Below the pieces are notes generated by a model, which searched no databases, was not told where the DNA came from, and saw only the letters and a program-made list of their open reading frames with translations. From Gemmatimonadota bacterium (GTDB lineage Bacteria > Gemmatimonadota > Gemmatimonadetes > Gemmatimonadales > GWC2-71-9), in assembly GCA_003221035.1 (NCBI GenBank), contig QHUB01000021.1:1-61593 (forward strand): 61,593 bases of DNA, read 5' to 3'. Shown one piece after another: positions 16,726-25,640 of this stretch (positions are counted from its first letter, which is position 1; every line of letters starts with the position of its first letter). The translations under genes and the position numbers were made by a program.

Positions 16726-17567
16726 GCCGGCTCCTTCGCGACCGGCGCGCCGCATTCGGCGCCTCCGTCCTGCTGATCGTGCTGATCTGCGCCCTCCTGG
16801 CGCCGCTCGTGACGAGCGGTGATCCCGCATCGCAGCGCGACATCGTCGCGACGCGGTTCGTGGCACCGCTTTCCTCCGACGTGCACGGCGTGTTTCATCC
16901 GCTGGGCACGGATCGCTTCGGCCGTGACGTCTGGACCCGACTCGTGTACGGGGCGCGGATCTCGCTGGGCATCGGAGTGCTCGCCGTACTCGTGTCGCTC
17001 GTGATGGGAATCGTGATCGGGGCGCTGGCCGGGTACTGGCGCGGCCCGGTGTCGCTGGCGCTGCTGGGCCTGACCGACTTCGCACTCGCGGTGCCGCGAG
17101 TCGTGTTGCTCTTGCTGCTGGCGGCGCTGTGGCAGCCGAGTACAGCGCTGGTGATCGCGGTACTCGGACTGACCGGCTGGATGGGCATCGCGCGGCTCGT
17201 GCACGGCGAAGTGCGCTCGCTCGCCGCCCGGGCCTTTGTCGAAGGCGCGGTCGCCCTCGGCGCGCGGCGGCTGCGCGTCCTCGCCCGTCACATTCTGCCG
17301 AACGCGCTCACCCCGGTGATCATCGCTGCCGCGCTCGGCGTCGGGAACGCCATCACGCTCGAAGCCGGCCTTTCCTACCTCGGCCTCGGCGTCCAGCCTC
17401 CGACGCCGTCGTGGGGCAACATGATTCAGTCGGGACGCGACACACTGGTGAATGCGCCGTGGGTCGCGGCCGCGCCCGGAGTCGCGCTTGTGCTCGTCGT
17501 TGTCGCGTGCACCCTGCTGGGAGATGCGCTGCGCGACGTGTTAGACCCGCGAACCCGCCAGTCGTAA
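16722..17567 (+). CDS. ABC transporter permease, DppC/OppC type
   Basis: Partner permease (281 aa) starting MSRLLRDRRAAFGASVLLIV. GTDRFGRDVWTRLVYGARISL is a diagnostic DppC block, and the EAA loop FVEGAVALGARRLRVLARHILPNALTPVI is present. The ATG overlaps the DppB-type stop. The 3' end overlaps the convergent hydrolase gene by 27 bp, so the two transcripts are antisense at their ends. Confidence 0.93.
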   Translation: MSRLLRDRRAAFGASVLLIVLICALLAPLVTSGDPASQRDIVATRFVAPLSSDVHGVFHPLGTDRFGRDVWTRLVYGARISLGIGVLAVLVSLVMGIVIGALAGYWRGPVSLALLGLTDFALAVPRVVLLLLLAALWQPSTALVIAVLGLTGWMGIARLVHGEVRSLAARAFVEGAVALGARRLRVLARHILPNALTPVIIAAALGVGNAITLEAGLSYLGLGVQPPTPSWGNMIQSGRDTLVNAPWVAAAPGVALVLVVVACTLLGDALRDVLDPRTRQS

Positions 17568-18173
17568 CAGCGTGGGAGCGTCGATCTCGTGGCCGCCCTC
17601 AAACGAGATCAGCTCGTAGCGGATTCCGTGCTCGCGCAAACGGAGCTCGTTGGCGGCAACGACTTTCGGCGTGAAGTACTGATCCCGCGTTCCGTATACC
17701 AGCAGCAGCTCGGGCACGCGCAGACGCTGCAAGTCCAAATCGGGCGGGACTTCTCCACCCCACAGGATCAGCCGGTCCACGCGCCCCGCACCGAGCGCCG
17801 CCCAACGAGCCACGGTCGCGGTGCCTTGCGAGAAGCCGAGTGCCGTGACCTTCGCCTTCCGGGGCGCGATCGCGGCATAGACCGCGTCGAGATAGCGCAG
17901 GTAATCGTCGATCTCGTGCAACCGGTCTTCGCTCGTCATCCAGGTCGCGCCGACGCGCCGCTCTACCGGACTCTCGGTCAGGTAGAAGCGCGACAGCCCT
18001 TCGGGCGCCACGACACATCGTCCGTGGGCTTCGATCGCCCGAAAGCGCTCGAGAAACCGCGAGGCGAGCTGCGCATAGCCGTGACAGACCAGCCAGATGT
18101 CGTCCGCGTCTTCGGATGGTCCCAGCGTGAAGTAACGCGCCGTTCGCGATGTGGTGAGGAAATGCTCACGCAT
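17541..18173 (-). CDS. Small alpha/beta hydrolase (phospholipase/carboxylesterase-like)
   Basis: A 210-residue serine hydrolase. ALGFSQGTATVARWA is the GxSxG nucleophile elbow; Asp in LVYGTRDQYFTP and His in SFEGGHEIDA complete the triad. Size and layout match the phospholipase/carboxylesterase (YpfH-type) family acting on small acyl esters. The ATG at 18173 is chosen because it overlaps the mannosidase stop (TGATG). It may remove acetyl esters from imported glycan fragments, which is inference from context only. Confidence 0.87.
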   Translation of the reverse strand: MREHFLTTSRTARYFTLGPSEDADDIWLVCHGYAQLASRFLERFRAIEAHGRCVVAPEGLSRFYLTESPVERRVGATWMTSEDRLHEIDDYLRYLDAVYAAIAPRKAKVTALGFSQGTATVARWAALGAGRVDRLILWGGEVPPDLDLQRLRVPELLLVYGTRDQYFTPKVVAANELRLREHGIRYELISFEGGHEIDAPTLLRLAGSRV

Positions 18174-20809
18174 CAGGTCACCAGAATCGAAACAATCTCG
18201 TGCGGTTCGGCGACGAAGCGCACGACATTGCCGCGTTGCTCGAGCACCAGGGCGACCGCTTCGTGCTCGTCGGCGCGAACGCGGTGAGCGGTCTTCACGC
18301 CCTGCCCGAAACGCCACGCCCCCGCCGTCTTGCGGTCCGTCGTGTTGTAGCAGCGCAGCACTATCGGCGACCCCGCATGCGCGGGCTTTAGTGACGAGAA
18401 CACGAGGCCCGCGCCCTCCAGCCGGATATCGTGCCGCGCCTCTATCAGTGCCGCCGCATCGCGCAGCCAGAGTGGCTGCAACGGAAGAAACGCATCCTCC
18501 CACAACCCGGGCAAGACATCACCGCGTTCGAGGTCAGCCGAGGTCACGGGGGCGAGCGCGAGATCGATTCGGGTGAGGCCCAGGCATTGAGCGCCGGGAA
18601 TCGCAGTCGGCCAACCGGCGTGGCCTGGACGCGTCGGCAAGTCGCTGCGCGAGAGCTCGCCGATCGCACGCAATAGGGTGAGCAGCAAGTCGCCACCTGA
18701 CGTCCACTCATACTCAAAGAACGCCGGCGCGAACAGCGCCAGACCTCGACCGCCGCGCGCCGCCGCCACGAAGCGCTGCGCCGGGGCCGTTGGCACCGGC
18801 GTTTCACGCGGGTAGGCCGCCCGATCGCACTTCACCGCGGGGCGCTCGACGGCACCGAATGCCGTCCCGGCGACGGCCGGCACACCGGCGAGACCCGTCG
18901 AGCAGCGCGCGCGCAGGCGGTGATAGCGATTGCGATTGTCGATCTCGAACGTCACACGGACGATCGGACTGTCGGCAAACAGCTGGACGACCAGGCGCGC
19001 ATCGATTCCTCGAACCAACTCCCAGCGCGCCTCGAGCGCCGCCACGAGAGGACCGGCCGCGAGCCGGCGCACGGCGACCCGTCCCTTGTTGCGCGTCAGG
19101 CGATTGCGAGCCGCTGAGCAGTAGGTGTACGCGTCTCCGGCATCGCCGGCATCTTCGAGGACCAAGAGCGCACCGTAGCGCTCCTTGTGACGCCGGTCCA
19201 GTAACGTCAGTGCGCCACTCGACTCGAGCGTCACCTCGACGAATCGATTGACGAGCGTGCGACCGCGCACGCGGGCGTCCTCTGCGCGCGAGGACGGCAC
19301 AGGACTCGCGAGAGTCAACGCGCCGAGGCCGAGGCCCGGCAACACCGGTGCGCGGAACGCAATGCGGACCTGATCGACTTCGTCCTGGTCGGGATAATGT
19401 CGCATCGCGTCGCGCCGCTCTTGCTGCGCGCGCACCGCGAGGACTTGCACGGGAATGGCCCTGCCGTCCGGGCCTGCGAGTGAGAAGGGACGATATCCGG
19501 GACCCTGCCGCGGCATGCGTCCGGGCGCCGGCGGGCCCACGAGTACGTCGCTGCGAAAGAAAGTGACGTCGGCGACCGCGACGCCGCCGCGCGGCCGCGC
19601 GGCGGGATTCCACAGAACGAGCGTGGGCTCTGACCCCTCGCGTCGCTCGCGCGCGACGTCGGGATCGTAACCGACGAGGTCCTGCAGCGCAGCGCGCGTC
19701 AGCTCGGCGGCATATGCCGCGACGGCGGTGAGCCGCTGCTCCGCCGCATGCGCGACCGCGTCGGCAGTCGTCCCCGCGATCGTGTCGTGGAATTGCGTTC
19801 GCAGCAGCGTGCGCCAGGCTGTTTCGAGAATCGGCCGGCGGTCGCGCACACCTCCGGCAGCGTCCGTGTAGCGCGACAGCGCGACCAGCGGCTCGGCGAT
19901 CCGCTCGAGCCCGAGCTCCACCACCCCGTGGCGGCGCTTCAGGGGCGCACGCGTGCCGTGTACTCCCTGCAGCGTCCACGTGTAGCCGTACGACCAGCGC
20001 AGCTCACCGGCTATCTGCTCCGCAGGCGTACTCTCGGCAGCCTGGAAGAACTCGTCCAGACGCGAGACGCGGAACGCGCTCTCCGGCTCGAGCTCGGCCA
20101 GCAGGTCGCGGAGCCGCGGCAGCGCGGGATGCGGCGCGTGATGATCGGCGCCGATGAACACCGGGATGTGCTTGCCGGCGGCGCGCTGCGTCAGTGTCGC
20201 GCGAACCTGCGCCCAGACGTCCGGCAGGCGCGCCCCCGAGCCCGGCAGTGCGGCGCCGATCTCGTAGCCCTCGGGCGAGAGATGCCACAGCAGGATCTCG
20301 CGATTACCCGCACCGCGCCAGCGAAAGAAATCGAGGTCCTGTCCCGGCTCACCCCCCAGCCCTCGCCACACCACCCCGTACTTCATGCCGAACTCCCGGC
20401 CCAGCATGGGCAAGATGCCGGGGTGGCCGAAGGCATCAGGTGAATACACAACGTCGAGCCGTCCGCCGAGCCGGTCCGCATCGGCCGCGCCGAGCAGGAG
20501 ATTTCGAATCAACGATTCTCCCGACGGAATGAGCTCATCCGCCAGCACGTACCACGGCCCGACCTGCAACCGGCCGGTCTTCACGAGCGCCTTGATGTCG
20601 TTCTCGCGCTCGGGGCGCACGCGCAGATAATCCTCGACGAGCACGGTCTGCCCGTCGAGCAGGAACGTGCGCACGGCAGGATCATTCTGAAGCCGCTCGA
20701 TCAACTCATCGAGGGTCGCGACCAGACGCGCATGAAACGCCGCGCGCGGCAGGAACCACTCCCGATCCCAATGCGTGTGCGGTATGAGATGAAAGATGTA
20801 AGCCGTCAC
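18173..20809 (-). CDS. GH38 alpha-mannosidase-type glycoside hydrolase
   Basis: An 878-residue protein with the GH38 zinc motif HTHWDREW (residues 11-18) and the nucleophile Asp125 in VVYSPDAFGHPG. GPWYVLADELIPSGESLIRNLL and FRWRGAGNREILLWHLSPEGY are further GH38 blocks, followed by the beta-rich C-terminal region. No signal peptide is seen, so it should act in the cytoplasm on short imported mannosides. The GTG at 20809 is preferred because it overlaps the isomerase stop (GTGA). It is coupled to the hydrolase gene downstream. Confidence 0.92.
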   Translation of the reverse strand: MTAYIFHLIPHTHWDREWFLPRAAFHARLVATLDELIERLQNDPAVRTFLLDGQTVLVEDYLRVRPERENDIKALVKTGRLQVGPWYVLADELIPSGESLIRNLLLGAADADRLGGRLDVVYSPDAFGHPGILPMLGREFGMKYGVVWRGLGGEPGQDLDFFRWRGAGNREILLWHLSPEGYEIGAALPGSGARLPDVWAQVRATLTQRAAGKHIPVFIGADHHAPHPALPRLRDLLAELEPESAFRVSRLDEFFQAAESTPAEQIAGELRWSYGYTWTLQGVHGTRAPLKRRHGVVELGLERIAEPLVALSRYTDAAGGVRDRRPILETAWRTLLRTQFHDTIAGTTADAVAHAAEQRLTAVAAYAAELTRAALQDLVGYDPDVARERREGSEPTLVLWNPAARPRGGVAVADVTFFRSDVLVGPPAPGRMPRQGPGYRPFSLAGPDGRAIPVQVLAVRAQQERRDAMRHYPDQDEVDQVRIAFRAPVLPGLGLGALTLASPVPSSRAEDARVRGRTLVNRFVEVTLESSGALTLLDRRHKERYGALLVLEDAGDAGDAYTYCSAARNRLTRNKGRVAVRRLAAGPLVAALEARWELVRGIDARLVVQLFADSPIVRVTFEIDNRNRYHRLRARCSTGLAGVPAVAGTAFGAVERPAVKCDRAAYPRETPVPTAPAQRFVAAARGGRGLALFAPAFFEYEWTSGGDLLLTLLRAIGELSRSDLPTRPGHAGWPTAIPGAQCLGLTRIDLALAPVTSADLERGDVLPGLWEDAFLPLQPLWLRDAAALIEARHDIRLEGAGLVFSSLKPAHAGSPIVLRCYNTTDRKTAGAWRFGQGVKTAHRVRADEHEAVALVLEQRGNVVRFVAEPHEIVSILVT

Positions 20810-22125
20810 GGGTTGAGCCGTGAGATCTCCGCGGTACTCGCAAGGTGCACGTGCGCGACGCGGCGGTTGCGCGCCAGCAACGCGCGGATGTCGCCGCGTG
20901 CCTGGGCGCGGTGCAGCTGGCCAAACGTCCACCCCATCTCCGGAATCTCGAAGTCCTCCACAGGGTCGGCCGTGACGACGAGGAACAGACCGCTCGAAGG
21001 TCCGCCTTTGTGCAGCTGACCGGTCGAGTGCAGGTAGCGCGGCCCGATGCCGAGCGTGGTCGCGCATCCAAGCGTCCGGCCCCATGCCGCGCGGACTTGT
21101 TGCAGTGTCTTGAAAACCGCCGGAGTGGGCGGCACGTAGGCCAGGATCGCGCAGTAATCTCCGGGTCGATAGGCCGCCCGGAGTTGCGCTGCCGTCAGTG
21201 TCTGCAGGGGACCGGCATCCTTCGGTCCACCCTGACCGGTCAGCTCCGCACGCGCGAGCCGCTTTGCTTGCTCGACGTCGGGCTGATCGAATGCGTTCAC
21301 CCCGAGGCGCTCGCATAGCGCCGCCGTCGCGTATTCCCAGCGGAGAAACTCGAGACCCAGGTCGAGCGGATCGGCCCCGAAAGCTTCGGGGCCGGCAGTC
21401 TGCGAATCCGGCAACGCGCCGCCACTCGGGTCCTGCACGACCGGCACGACGCCGCGGCCATCCTTGCCGGAGCTCTCGGCAATCAGCTGCTCGATCCAGT
21501 ACGCCAGCGAAGCAATCGCCTCTGGTGGATTCACACACAGCTTGTCGCGGCCTTGTTGCGCACGCTCGGCGATCGCGACGCCCATGGCACGCGCGGCCGG
21601 GATGTCCACACGACGGGTGCGTTCGAGCAAGGTGCGTCCGTCGAGCCCCGCGAGGGCAGCGGGAACCATGCCAATCGCGGTGAGCGCCGAGTAGCGGCCT
21701 CCCACACCAGGCGGATGCGGAATTGCGGCGCGAAATCCGCGTTGACTCGCGATTTGATCCAGCGGGCTCCCGACTTCAGTGATGGCGATGAACTGCTCGG
21801 GGCGCGCGTGCGCGAGGAAGTAGTGACAGAAGGCGAGGGTCTCGACCGTGTTGCCCGATTTGCTCGAAATGACGAACAGCGTGCGCGCGAGGTCGGCCGG
21901 ACTGCCCGCCGCGCGAACGGCTTCGGGATTCGTGCTGTCCAGCACGTGCAGGTCGCGGGCGCCGAACGTTTCCGCCAGCACATCGGCGACGAGACTCGAC
22001 CCGCCCATTCCGCAGACCAGCGTGCGGGTGAAGCGGTCCGCGCGGATGGCGGCGGCCAGCGCGACGTACTCATCCCACTGTTCGAGCGATTCCTTCGGCG
22101 CGCGCATCCACGGGAGCAGATTCAT
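20806..22125 (-). CDS. pgi: Phosphoglucose isomerase-type SIS-domain enzyme
   Basis: A 439-residue sugar-phosphate isomerase with two SIS domains. LVCGMGGSSLVADVL, FVISSKSGNTVETL, GVGGRYSALTAIGMVP and AFDQPDVEQAK are family signatures, and EQLIAESSGKDGRG carries the catalytic glutamate. The form resembles the PGI half of transaldolase/PGI fusions. As first gene of the run with a mannosidase and sugar kinase, it may channel phosphorylated mannose or glucose units into glycolysis. No clear Shine-Dalgarno sequence precedes the ATG. Confidence 0.88.
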   Translation of the reverse strand: MNLLPWMRAPKESLEQWDEYVALAAAIRADRFTRTLVCGMGGSSLVADVLAETFGARDLHVLDSTNPEAVRAAGSPADLARTLFVISSKSGNTVETLAFCHYFLAHARPEQFIAITEVGSPLDQIASQRGFRAAIPHPPGVGGRYSALTAIGMVPAALAGLDGRTLLERTRRVDIPAARAMGVAIAERAQQGRDKLCVNPPEAIASLAYWIEQLIAESSGKDGRGVVPVVQDPSGGALPDSQTAGPEAFGADPLDLGLEFLRWEYATAALCERLGVNAFDQPDVEQAKRLARAELTGQGGPKDAGPLQTLTAAQLRAAYRPGDYCAILAYVPPTPAVFKTLQQVRAAWGRTLGCATTLGIGPRYLHSTGQLHKGGPSSGLFLVVTADPVEDFEIPEMGWTFGQLHRAQARGDIRALLARNRRVAHVHLASTAEISRLNP

Positions 22126-22151
22126 GAGCGAGCAAACATAATGCGGATAAT

Positions 22152-22433
22152 CTAAAACCTCGGCTTGAGTCGGAGCTCAAGATCGGAGCGTCCGAGTCCA
22201 TTCGATGTTGGCGTCAAACGAAAGCGCAGCGGCTCCGCATCTGCGGCGAGTGCGTCCAGCACCTGCGGCGCGACGGTCAGCTCGTCGTCTCCAGGCCTCA
22301 CACCCATGAGATAAAAACCGCCGTCGTTGAACGTGACGAAGGTTCGGCGCATACCCGTGCGCCGCTCGGTGAGCGCGATGGTGACGCCGCCGATCCTATG
22401 GTCGTTCCGCACCACGCGCGAGCGCGCGCCCAA
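22152..22433 (-). pseudogene. Remnant of a carboxypeptidase-regulatory-like beta-sandwich domain
   Basis: A 93-codon reading frame that starts only with a TTG next to an in-frame TGA. From about residue 14 it reads RIGGVTIALTERRTG...TFNDGGFYLMGVRPGDDELTV and ends RSDLELRLKPRF. This is the pattern of the terminal carboxypeptidase-regulatory-like (CarboxypepD_reg) module of large outer-membrane or surface proteins. No signal peptide or preceding domain exists, so it is probably the 3' stump of a deleted gene. It could instead be a small expressed protein. Confidence 0.5.
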
Positions 22434-22553
22434 TCAGCTCGGTGGATCGCCCGGTCATTGCTAGGATAGCCGGCGACGGCCGCACAGGCGACGCAGTCGC
22501 GACGGTGGCTTTGGCTCTGGACGTCGCGCGAAGACGGTGCGCATGCTCTTCAC

Positions 22554-23588
22554 ATGGACAACCTCGCCCACACGCTCGTCGGCGCGGCGCTCGGTCGCGC
22601 GATTGCCGACCGCCACGTTCCCCGCGCCGCACTCATTGGCGCGGTCGCCGCCAACGTCCCGGATCTTGCCGAAGTGTTCACCGGGTACCTCGGCTGGTCG
22701 CGTGCCGATTTTCTGCTCAATCATCGCGGCATCACGCACTCACTCGTGGGTGCGGCCGTCGAAATCATCGTGCTCGTGCTCATCGTAGGATTCATCGTCA
22801 GGGCGGCGCCCTGGCGCCGGGTCGCGCTCCTCGTCGCGGTCACCGTGCTCAGTCATCTGTTCATGGACTGGCAGGGCTCCTACGGCTGGCGACCATTTCT
22901 TCCGTGGAACGCGACCTGGTACTACCTCGACTGGGTCGCGATCGCAGATCCGTTCTTCTGGCTGTTACCGCTGGTCGCCCTGGCGTGGGGCGCAAATCGG
23001 CACTGGAAACCGCTGCTGCCGATTCTCTGCGGCGGGGGTTTGATCGCGCTCGTGATCGCGCGCTACATCGCGAGCGGCGGCACCGTCTCCTCCTGGGTGC
23101 TCCCGCTCTGCGCCGTGATCGTCCTGCTCGCAGCCGTCGGCTGGATCCAATTCTGGTTTGGACCGGTCCGGCGGCAGCAAGCCGCGACGAGCGCAGTCCT
23201 GCTGCTCGCGGTCTATGCGCTTGCGCAGGGCATCGTGGCGCAGGAGCGAAAGAGTGTGATCCGGCAGGAGGCGCTCCAGCGTTTTGGACCCGCTGCGCGA
23301 TGGGCCATACTCACCAATATCGGCGAGCCGTTCAACTGGGAGCCCATGTATGCGAGCGGCGATACGGTAGTCGGCGATGGCTGGCAACTCCCGCGCAACC
23401 TGCGCGTCCAACCGGTCATGCAGGCGCTGGGCACTCCCGACGGACGGGCGATCGCGCAGTTCGCCCGCTTCCTCACCGCGCGGATCGACACGAGCGGGCG
23501 AGCAGTCTACTTGTGGGATTCGCGCTTCTCACAGGGCGGCCGCGGGAGCTGGGCCGCGGTGCGGATCAGGATCGAATCGGCTCGCTGA
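22554..23588 (+). CDS. Membrane-bound metal-dependent hydrolase, YdjM/DUF457 type
   Basis: A 344-residue inner-membrane protein. MDNLAHTLVGAALGRA, VAANVPDLAEVF, LNHRGITHSLVGA and LSHLFMDWQGSYGWRPFLPW provide the conserved His/Asp pattern of the YdjM/YfhO-like group, between and within about eight hydrophobic segments. A C-terminal soluble portion (about residues 230-344) extends beyond the typical core. The function of the family is poorly defined, though it is often called a metal-dependent hydrolase. It is alone on the plus strand, and its end overlaps the Arg-rich minus-strand ORF by 23 bp. Confidence 0.9.
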   Translation: MDNLAHTLVGAALGRAIADRHVPRAALIGAVAANVPDLAEVFTGYLGWSRADFLLNHRGITHSLVGAAVEIIVLVLIVGFIVRAAPWRRVALLVAVTVLSHLFMDWQGSYGWRPFLPWNATWYYLDWVAIADPFFWLLPLVALAWGANRHWKPLLPILCGGGLIALVIARYIASGGTVSSWVLPLCAVIVLLAAVGWIQFWFGPVRRQQAATSAVLLLAVYALAQGIVAQERKSVIRQEALQRFGPAARWAILTNIGEPFNWEPMYASGDTVVGDGWQLPRNLRVQPVMQALGTPDGRAIAQFARFLTARIDTSGRAVYLWDSRFSQGGRGSWAAVRIRIESAR

Positions 23589-23814
23589 AGCTGAGGCCCG
23601 AGCCGCGGCGGTCACGCAGCCTGCGGCGGGGCGTCAACGAGCGGCGCTCGACGCGGCCGCGCCGATCCATCAGGCCTCGCCGATCCACCAGGACGTTCAA
23701 CTCACGCTGACGTCGCTCGGCAATGCGGCGATCGAGCCCGGTGCGCCGGTCCGGTCGCACGCGGCGCTCTACGTGGTGGCGAACCGGCTGGTGCTCGACG
23801 TCCATCCCGATCAA
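23566..23814 (-). CDS. Arg-rich DRR-repeat small protein (hypothetical)
   Basis: An 82-codon ORF (TTG at 23814 or ATG at 23805) dominated by D/E-R-R repeats: VERRVRPDRRTGLDRR, VDRRGLMDRRGRVERR, LRDRRGSG. Such repeats occur in small uncharacterised proteins and N-terminal tails of several high-GC phyla, which favours a real gene over chance. It is divergent from the kinase gene (56 bp away), whose own N-terminus contains PDRRSP. The opposite strand is also open, so coding strand is not certain. No function can be assigned. Confidence 0.45.
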   Translation of the reverse strand: MIGMDVEHQPVRHHVERRVRPDRRTGLDRRIAERRQRELNVLVDRRGLMDRRGRVERRSLTPRRRLRDRRGSGLSFSEPIRS

Positions 23815-23870
23815 TCTGCGCCGCGCCGGGTATTCGTGCCAGCCGAAATGAGCGACTACATTTCTCCGCC

Positions 23871-25637
23871 GTGACCACGCCCGACCGGCGCTCTCCCACC
23901 ACTGTGACGGCCGTCACCAGCGCCGTTTCGCAAACGCCGCCGGCGGGCCTGCTTGACGACGCCCTCCGGGCGCTCGAGCCCACGTTCCGGCTGGAGAACC
24001 TCGTGGCGCTGTCGTCGGAGCGCGCGCTGTATCACGGGTGGGATCGCGTGCTGAAGCGCCCCGTCACGATTCGCGTGCACCTCGCCGCCGCCGCGCCCGG
24101 TCGCGCCTGGTTCATGCGCGAGACCGAGACGTTGGCGCAGCTCGATCACCCGGCGATTCGGCACGTGTATGCCGCGGGTGAAATCGCCTCGTTCGCCTAT
24201 CGCACCGCGAACTGGATCGAGGGTGAGAGCCTGGCGGACGCGCTGCGGCGCGGGCCGCGCCCCATCCCCCAATGCATGTCGCTCATCCGCGATCTCCTCG
24301 CGGCGCTCGAGCACGCGCACGCGCGCGGCATCATCATGCGTCGCATTGTGCCGTCCACGCTGATGATCAACACCAGTGGCCAGGGGGTCATCACCGACCT
24401 GCGGTACTCCAACTGGTGCCTTCCCTACCTGCCTCCGTTGGCCGCCGACGACCCGGGCGCGGCGTACATGGCACCTGAGGTCCGCGCGGGGGACGCCGGT
24501 GACCCCGCCAGCGACGTGTACACGGTGACGGCGAACATCTACGTGGCGCTCACGGGCACGGCGCCGCACCTGGATGCCGCGCAGCTCGTGCTCCCGCGCC
24601 AGCTGCGCCCGGCCGTGCCGGCAGCGGTCGAGCGGGTGATCGTGCGCGCGCTGTCGCGCGTGCCCAAGGATCGCTACTACACGGCGACGGAGATGCTCGA
24701 GGACTTCGTCAGCGACGCGGGAACGTTCCAGGTGCTGGCGGCGGCGCCGGCCATCACCGAGTCGGGATTCGAGCGGCGGCTCAGGCGCGCGCTCGGCGAC
24801 GATTACGAGCTGCTCGAGGAAATCGGCGCGGGAGGGTTCGGTCGCGTGTATCGCGCGCGCGACCTCGCGCTCGAGCGCGACGTGGCGATCAAGGTCCTGC
24901 ATCCGGCGCTCACCGCGGATCCGGGTGTGGTGGAACGGTTCCGTCGCGAGGCCCAGCTCGCCGCGCGACTGCGCCATCCGAACATCGTGAGCATTTACGA
25001 CATTATGGCCCGTGCCGGGCTGACCTGGTACGCGATGGAGTTCGTGCCCGGCTCGAGCCTGGCGCAGGTCATTCAACGACACGGAACATTTTCGCTCGAC
25101 CAGACGGAGCGGCTCCTCAACGAAGCACTGTCCGCACTCGAGCACGCGCACGGCCTGGGACTGGTTCACCGCGACATCAAGCCCGAGAACATGCTGATCG
25201 AGCCCGACGGCCGGCTGCGCATCACTGACTTCGGGCTCGCGCTGGCGCTGCGCGGCGGGGCGCGCTTTGGGGGCGCGACCTCGCGCAGCGGCACGCCACA
25301 GTTCGCCGCGCCCGAGCAGCTGCTGGGCGAGCGCGTCGATCAGCGCGCCGACCTCTACTCGCTCGCGGCCGTCGCCTACTTCGCGCTGCTCGGCCGGCCG
25401 CCGTTCAGCGGCAAGACTCCGGAACAGATTCTCGCGCGGCAGACGACCGACGACGTGCCGTCCCTCGCGCCCGAGCGTCGCGACGTTCCGCGCGAGCTCG
25501 AGGACGCGCTGAAGCGCGCGCTGCGCAGCGATCCCAGCGAACGGTTTCACTCGGCGGGAGCATTTCAGGCTGCGGTGCGCGGGGCGTTCGGCGGATTCTT
25601 GCGACGACTGGCGGCGCTGTTTCGGCCGGAGAGTTGA
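23871..25637 (+). CDS. Tandem pseudokinase - serine/threonine protein kinase
   Basis: A 588-residue protein with two protein-kinase folds. The C-terminal one (about residues 311-575) is intact: Gly loop EIGAGGFGRVY, VAIK (Lys341), HRDIKPEN (Asp435), DFG (453-455) and APEQ. The N-terminal one (about 40-285) keeps the fold, with APEVRAG and DVYTVTANIYVALTG, but has lost every catalytic residue: VTIR replaces VAIK (Arg68), MRRIVPSTLM replaces HRDxKxxN, and DLR replaces DFG. It is therefore a pseudokinase. No transmembrane or sensor domain follows; the C-terminus is a short amphipathic LRRLAALFRPES. The GTG start begins 56 bp from the divergent DRR-repeat ORF. The pseudokinase probably regulates or scaffolds the active domain. 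Confidence 0.93.
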   Translation: MTTPDRRSPTTVTAVTSAVSQTPPAGLLDDALRALEPTFRLENLVALSSERALYHGWDRVLKRPVTIRVHLAAAAPGRAWFMRETETLAQLDHPAIRHVYAAGEIASFAYRTANWIEGESLADALRRGPRPIPQCMSLIRDLLAALEHAHARGIIMRRIVPSTLMINTSGQGVITDLRYSNWCLPYLPPLAADDPGAAYMAPEVRAGDAGDPASDVYTVTANIYVALTGTAPHLDAAQLVLPRQLRPAVPAAVERVIVRALSRVPKDRYYTATEMLEDFVSDAGTFQVLAAAPAITESGFERRLRRALGDDYELLEEIGAGGFGRVYRARDLALERDVAIKVLHPALTADPGVVERFRREAQLAARLRHPNIVSIYDIMARAGLTWYAMEFVPGSSLAQVIQRHGTFSLDQTERLLNEALSALEHAHGLGLVHRDIKPENMLIEPDGRLRITDFGLALALRGGARFGGATSRSGTPQFAAPEQLLGERVDQRADLYSLAAVAYFALLGRPPFSGKTPEQILARQTTDDVPSLAPERRDVPRELEDALKRALRSDPSERFHSAGAFQAAVRGAFGGFLRRLAALFRPES

Positions 25638-25640
25638 AGG

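Noticed and set aside
17541-18503. Longer version of the alpha/beta hydrolase (320 residues)
   Set aside because: The first 110 residues are an out-of-frame translation of the mannosidase gene; the ATG at 18173 overlaps the mannosidase stop.
23377-23874. Plus-strand frame ending with a GTGA overlap of the kinase start
   Set aside because: The overlap looks operon-like, but two thirds of the frame shadows the hydrolase gene and the translation has no recognisable domain; the DRR pattern on the other strand seemed better evidence. Not fully excluded.
23856-25550. Minus-strand 564-codon frame antisense to the tandem kinase
   Set aside because: No motif; the plus strand has complete kinase motifs throughout.
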